In this document: positions 6,696-9,038 of the stretch, in pieces
Layout: every line of letters starts with the position of its first letter
Numbering within the stretch: position 1 is the first letter of the stretch
DNA from: an uncultured Bacteroidota bacterium
GTDB taxonomy: Bacteria; Bacteroidota; Bacteroidia; 2-12-FULL-35-15
NCBI GenBank assembly: GCA_903889605.1
Contig: CAISYK010000724.1
Span: 1-9,038, forward strand
Direction: 5' to 3'
DNA: 9,038 nucleotides
The notes under the pieces: generated by a model
Told to the model about the DNA's origin: nothing
What the model saw: only the letters and a program-made list of their open reading frames with translations
Database searches by the model: none
Translations under genes and position numbers: made by a program

Positions 6696-8260
6696 ACTCC
6701 AAGCTCTTTTAAATATTTTTCCATTTCGGATTGAACCTTTTTAAGTTCCGTTTCCAAGGTCACAATCTCTTTTTGTACAGCTGTAATGTCCACTTCTGCT
6801 TCTTCTTCAAAGGTATCAACATAACGTGGAATGTTTAAGTTGAATTCATTTTCCTGCATCTCCTCAAAAGTTGCTACATAACTGAATTTATCTTCCACAA
6901 TTCCGGCTTTTAATTTTCCGGCAGAAAAATTTCTATAAGTAGTAACAATGTGTTCAATATCTATATCACGAAGTTTGTTTTGATTTTTCACTGATTCATA
7001 TTGCTTGCTGCCGTCAATAAATAATACATTTTTATTTTTGCCTTTTCCCTTATTAAAAATCATAATGGCTGCCGGAATACCTGTTCCGAAAAACAAATTT
7101 GCAGGCAGACCGATCACTGCTTCCAGCAAATTTTCTTCAATTGTTTTCTGCCGTATTTTTCCTTCACTGCTTCCTCTGAACAAAACGCCATGAGGAACAA
7201 CAACACCTACTTTTCCTTTGCCTTCGTAGGTAGTTTCAATCATGTGTGAAATGAATGCCCAATCACCTTTGCTCTTTGGCGGTATGCCTCTCCAAAAGCG
7301 ATTGTAAGGGTCAAGTTCGGGATCGTAACTTTTTGCAGCTTTGCTTTCCTCTTTATCTTCCACCTTGCCCCACTTATCCAATGAAAATGGGGGATTAGCA
7401 ACAACAGTATCAAACTTCATCAGCGAATCGCCTTCTTTCAATTTCGGGTTGCGAATAGTATCGCCCCAGCGAATGGTTGCATTATCAAAGCCATGCAGGA
7501 ACATATTCATCACCGCCAATGCCCATGTGCTGCCGTTGGCTTCCTGCCCGAAAAGAGAGAAATCATCTGACCCTACTTCTCTACCGGCTTTTATCAATAA
7601 TGAACCTGAACCGCAGGTTGGGTCGCTTATTCTTGCGCCGGGCTTTGATTTGGTGAGTTTAGCCAAGAGTGTAGAAACTTCACTTGGGGTAAAAAATTCT
7701 CCAGCTTTTTTACCGGCATCGCTGGCAAAGTTGGCAATCAGAAATTCATAAGCATCGCCAATAATATCAGCCCCGGCTAAATGCCCCGGACTTAAATCTA
7801 ATTTATCATTGCTAAAATCAATGAGCAGGCTTTTCAGGCGTTGGTTTTTTTCTTTTACATCCCCCAAATTACTGCTGTTAAAATCAATGTTTCTGAAAAC
7901 ACCGCTGCCATCTTCACTATTTAATTTTTGCCTGTTGGCTTCTTCAAAATCAGTCAAGGCAATATTAATGAGTTCGCCAAGATTCACTTCATTTCTATGT
8001 TCATATAGAAAATCAAAGCTTGAATTTTCAGGAACAACAAAGCGTTCCTGCTTCATGGCTCTCTCAGCGCGGGCTTCATCACCGTTGTATTTTTTAAGAT
8101 ATTCTTTTTTCTTTTCTTTATGCACGTCACTTACATACTTGATGAAAAGCATAGTGAGAATATAATCCTTGTATTGGTCAGGGTTTATCAGTCCGCGAAA
8201 AGTGTCGCAAGCTTTCCATACTATTTGTTTTACATCGCTGCTGTTGATTTTATTAGCCAT
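6692..8260 (-). CDS. hsdM: Type I restriction-modification DNA methyltransferase subunit M
   Basis: HsdM transfers a methyl group from S-adenosylmethionine to adenine N6 in the site chosen by HsdS. The 522 residues are full length. The N-terminal helical HsdM domain (about 8-140) contains the typical DTFRG..NPDQYKDYIL..LF segment. The methylase domain has GEFFTPSEVSTLLA (187-200), motif I DPTCGSGS (213-220) for the methyl donor, and catalytic motif IV NPPF (289-292). The C-terminus (from about 495) is a predicted coiled coil ending in MEKYLKELGV, used to contact HsdS. It starts 6 bp after the half-HsdS gene and ends with TAATAA. Two S proteins in the operon could compete for it. The nearest full hsdS is not adjacent: fic, the CD-NTase and the E2 lie between. 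Confidence 0.97.
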   Translation of the reverse strand: MANKINSSDVKQIVWKACDTFRGLINPDQYKDYILTMLFIKYVSDVHKEKKKEYLKKYNGDEARAERAMKQERFVVPENSSFDFLYEHRNEVNLGELINIALTDFEEANRQKLNSEDGSGVFRNIDFNSSNLGDVKEKNQRLKSLLIDFSNDKLDLSPGHLAGADIIGDAYEFLIANFASDAGKKAGEFFTPSEVSTLLAKLTKSKPGARISDPTCGSGSLLIKAGREVGSDDFSLFGQEANGSTWALAVMNMFLHGFDNATIRWGDTIRNPKLKEGDSLMKFDTVVANPPFSLDKWGKVEDKEESKAAKSYDPELDPYNRFWRGIPPKSKGDWAFISHMIETTYEGKGKVGVVVPHGVLFRGSSEGKIRQKTIEENLLEAVIGLPANLFFGTGIPAAIMIFNKGKGKNKNVLFIDGSKQYESVKNQNKLRDIDIEHIVTTYRNFSAGKLKAGIVEDKFSYVATFEEMQENEFNLNIPRYVDTFEEEAEVDITAVQKEIVTLETELKKVQSEMEKYLKELGV

Positions 8261-8266
8261 CTTAAT

Positions 8267-8833
8267 TTATATTATTGCGTTTATGATTTGTTGTTGAATT
8301 TGTTTTTCTCTTAATGTTTCAATTTGTTTCTTCAATTCTATTTCCGTGTTCCTGAGCTGCGCGATTTTCAAAATTGCTTTTTGAGTTTGTAAATCAGGAA
8401 TTGAAATTTCAAGTTCTTCCAACACAGCTTTGGAAATGGAAACAATGGAAGTCCCGATTGCTTTTCCTTTCAAAAATTTTTGTGAGTTCGGATGATTAAT
8501 AAGCCAAACCAAAAACTCCGGCAAAATTTTATGGTAAAAATTTCTTTGAATACGAATTACAAAGAACGAAGTAGAAGCAACAGCAGGCAGGCTTTCACTT
8601 TCGTACAAAGCTGCAAAATTTTTTGTGCCTTTAGCCGCAAATAAAACATCACCATCTCTTAATAAATGTTTTTCGGTAATGCTACCTTTAGTCAAATCGG
8701 GGTGAAGTATTGAATTAAGCTGTCCGGCATTATCAAAATGCTTGGCTTGCAGATATACAATTTCACCTTCAGCAATGGGTTTTGCAAAGATTCCTGTTTG
8801 TATGGCAGCAATATGTCCTAAACTTGTTTTCAA
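8267..8833 (-). CDS. Single-TRD half-size HsdS upstream of hsdM
   Basis: The 188 residues match one half of a type I specificity protein: a target-recognition domain (about 1-145, with IVYLQAKHFD, LLRDGDVLFAAKGTKN and IGTSIVSISKAVLEELEISIPD) followed by one conserved helix (LQTQKAILKIAQL to LREKQIQQQI, 148-183). Start choice: there is no ATG in frame; TTG at 8833-8831 is used, because TAA closes the frame six bases upstream of it. It is the first gene after the promoter and is 6 bp from hsdM. Known: half-size S proteins can dimerise to give a functional, palindromic specificity, and some act as alternative or regulatory S subunits. Whether this one is active with HsdM, or modifies the full HsdS encoded downstream, is not shown. 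Placing an S half before hsdM is unusual for classical type I operons, though it is seen in Bacteroidota. Confidence 0.85.
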   Translation of the reverse strand: MKTSLGHIAAIQTGIFAKPIAEGEIVYLQAKHFDNAGQLNSILHPDLTKGSITEKHLLRDGDVLFAAKGTKNFAALYESESLPAVASTSFFVIRIQRNFYHKILPEFLVWLINHPNSQKFLKGKAIGTSIVSISKAVLEELEISIPDLQTQKAILKIAQLRNTEIELKKQIETLREKQIQQQIINAII

Positions 8834-8844
8834 AATTTATTTTC

Positions 8845-8861
8845 TTGTAGTTGAGCTACAA
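8845..8861. promoter_or_regulatory. Palindrome overlapping the promoter -7 element (candidate operator)
   Basis: TTGTAG and CTACAA form perfect six-base arms around a five-base centre (TTGAG). The right arm covers the end of the -7 box, and the left arm lies at and just past the expected transcript start. A repressor bound here would block the operon; in the RNA it could instead form a small 5' hairpin just before the TTG start. No regulator gene of the HTH type lies in the window. Confidence 0.45.
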
Positions 8862-8890
8862 ATGTATGTATAATATTTATAATTGCCAAA
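8859..8890 (-). promoter_or_regulatory. Bacteroidota-type promoter of the whole operon
   Basis: On the minus strand TTTG (8890-8887) is followed after 20 bp by TACATTTG (8866-8859), an exact match to the Bacteroidota -33/-7 pattern TTTG and TAnnTTTG. The transcript would begin near 8852-8855, giving a leader of about 20 bases before the TTG start of the half-HsdS gene. Scanning by eye I found no other well-spaced match ahead of the internal genes, which supports a single long transcript. Confidence 0.7.
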
Positions 8891-8897
8891 TTATTTA

Positions 8898-8926
8898 CAA
8901 AAATAACTAAGTATTGGCTCTACAAA
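8898..8926 (-). promoter_or_regulatory. Possible second, upstream promoter
   Basis: TTTG (8926-8923), 17 bp, then TATTTTTG (8905-8898) also fits the TTTG/TAnnTTTG pattern with a shorter spacer. It lies about 39 bp upstream of the main match. In AT-rich DNA such matches can arise by chance, so this is a weaker candidate. Confidence 0.35.
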
Positions 8927-9038
8927 TTCGGTTTAAGATTCAATTAATATAAAAATGCCGGTTGGAAAATTAGGGCGCTTTTCCTTTTAAAGGATATTTA
9001 CCCGTTATAAGTGAACCGCTGTTTCTTTAATAAAAAAA
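8927..9038. other. Upstream non-coding stretch, no gene recognised
   Basis: Every minus-strand frame entering from the right edge stops within about 13 codons, so at most the last few residues of an upstream gene could be here; none is recognisable. The only structure seen is a 13-base palindrome, TCCTTT-T-AAAGGA (8982-8994), too short to call. No tRNA, attachment site or insertion sequence end was seen. Confidence 0.5.

Noticed and set aside
7341..7751. Plus-strand open frame of 136 codons, plus others of 113-118 codons within fic and hsdM
   Set aside because: They lie fully antisense to well-conserved hsdM or fic sequence and carry no domain signature; they are shadows of real genes.
8955..8990. 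Eleven-codon plus-strand frame starting at ATG 8955
   Set aside because: Too short, no promoter or leader, no recognisable residues.
1..9038. CRISPR arrays, tRNA genes, insertion sequence ends or transposases
   Set aside because: No regularly spaced repeats, cloverleaf or transposase motif was seen on either strand; the repeats found are limited to hsdS helices, the hsdM tail and short hairpins.

Overview
The window reads as one dense, leftward (minus-strand) defence operon from a member of the Bacteroidota, probably a chromosomal defence island. The lineage call rests on three things. The only strong promoter match fits the Bacteroidota primary sigma-factor pattern (TTTG, 20 bp, TAnnTTTG). 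Genes start after A-rich leaders rather than GGAGG Shine-Dalgarno sites. The DNA is AT-rich throughout. No convincing plus-strand gene was found.

Layout in transcription order, right to left: a promoter region with two tandem TTTG/TAnnTTTG matches and a small palindrome (8845-8926); a single-TRD half-size HsdS with a TTG start (8267-8833); the type I methyltransferase hsdM (6692-8260); a 94-bp gap with a hairpin and a decayed copy of the hsdM 3' end; a class II Fic AMP-transferase (5260-6597); a CD-NTase (3983-5212); an E2-like conjugating protein (3529-3993); a full two-TRD hsdS (2186-3532); a DUF2971-like protein (1486-2202); an HNH-SAVED nuclease, Cap5 (343-1476); a 24-codon fragment resembling the start of hsdR (269-343), ending in a strong hairpin; and the first 79 codons of dinD (1-239, cut by the window edge). 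A complete hsdR is expected to the left of the window but is not visible.

Two defence systems are interleaved. CD-NTase, E2 and Cap5 are the parts of a short type II CBASS: the cyclase makes a cyclic nucleotide, the E2 primes the cyclase, and the SAVED domain binds the signal and switches on the HNH nuclease. These parts are split by hsdS, and all lie inside a type I restriction-modification operon (half-S, M, S, predicted R) that also carries fic and dinD. Overlapping stops and starts at most junctions from the CD-NTase leftward, and the lack of obvious internal promoters, suggest one transcript. A plausible reading is restriction as the first layer, with suicidal DNA degradation (CBASS), and possibly Fic, as back-ups.

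The least expected detail is two scars at accessory genes: a repeated hsdM tail just before fic, and a truncated hsdR start just before dinD. Both suggest that cargo genes were added at the edges of hsd core genes, leaving partial copies of those edges.
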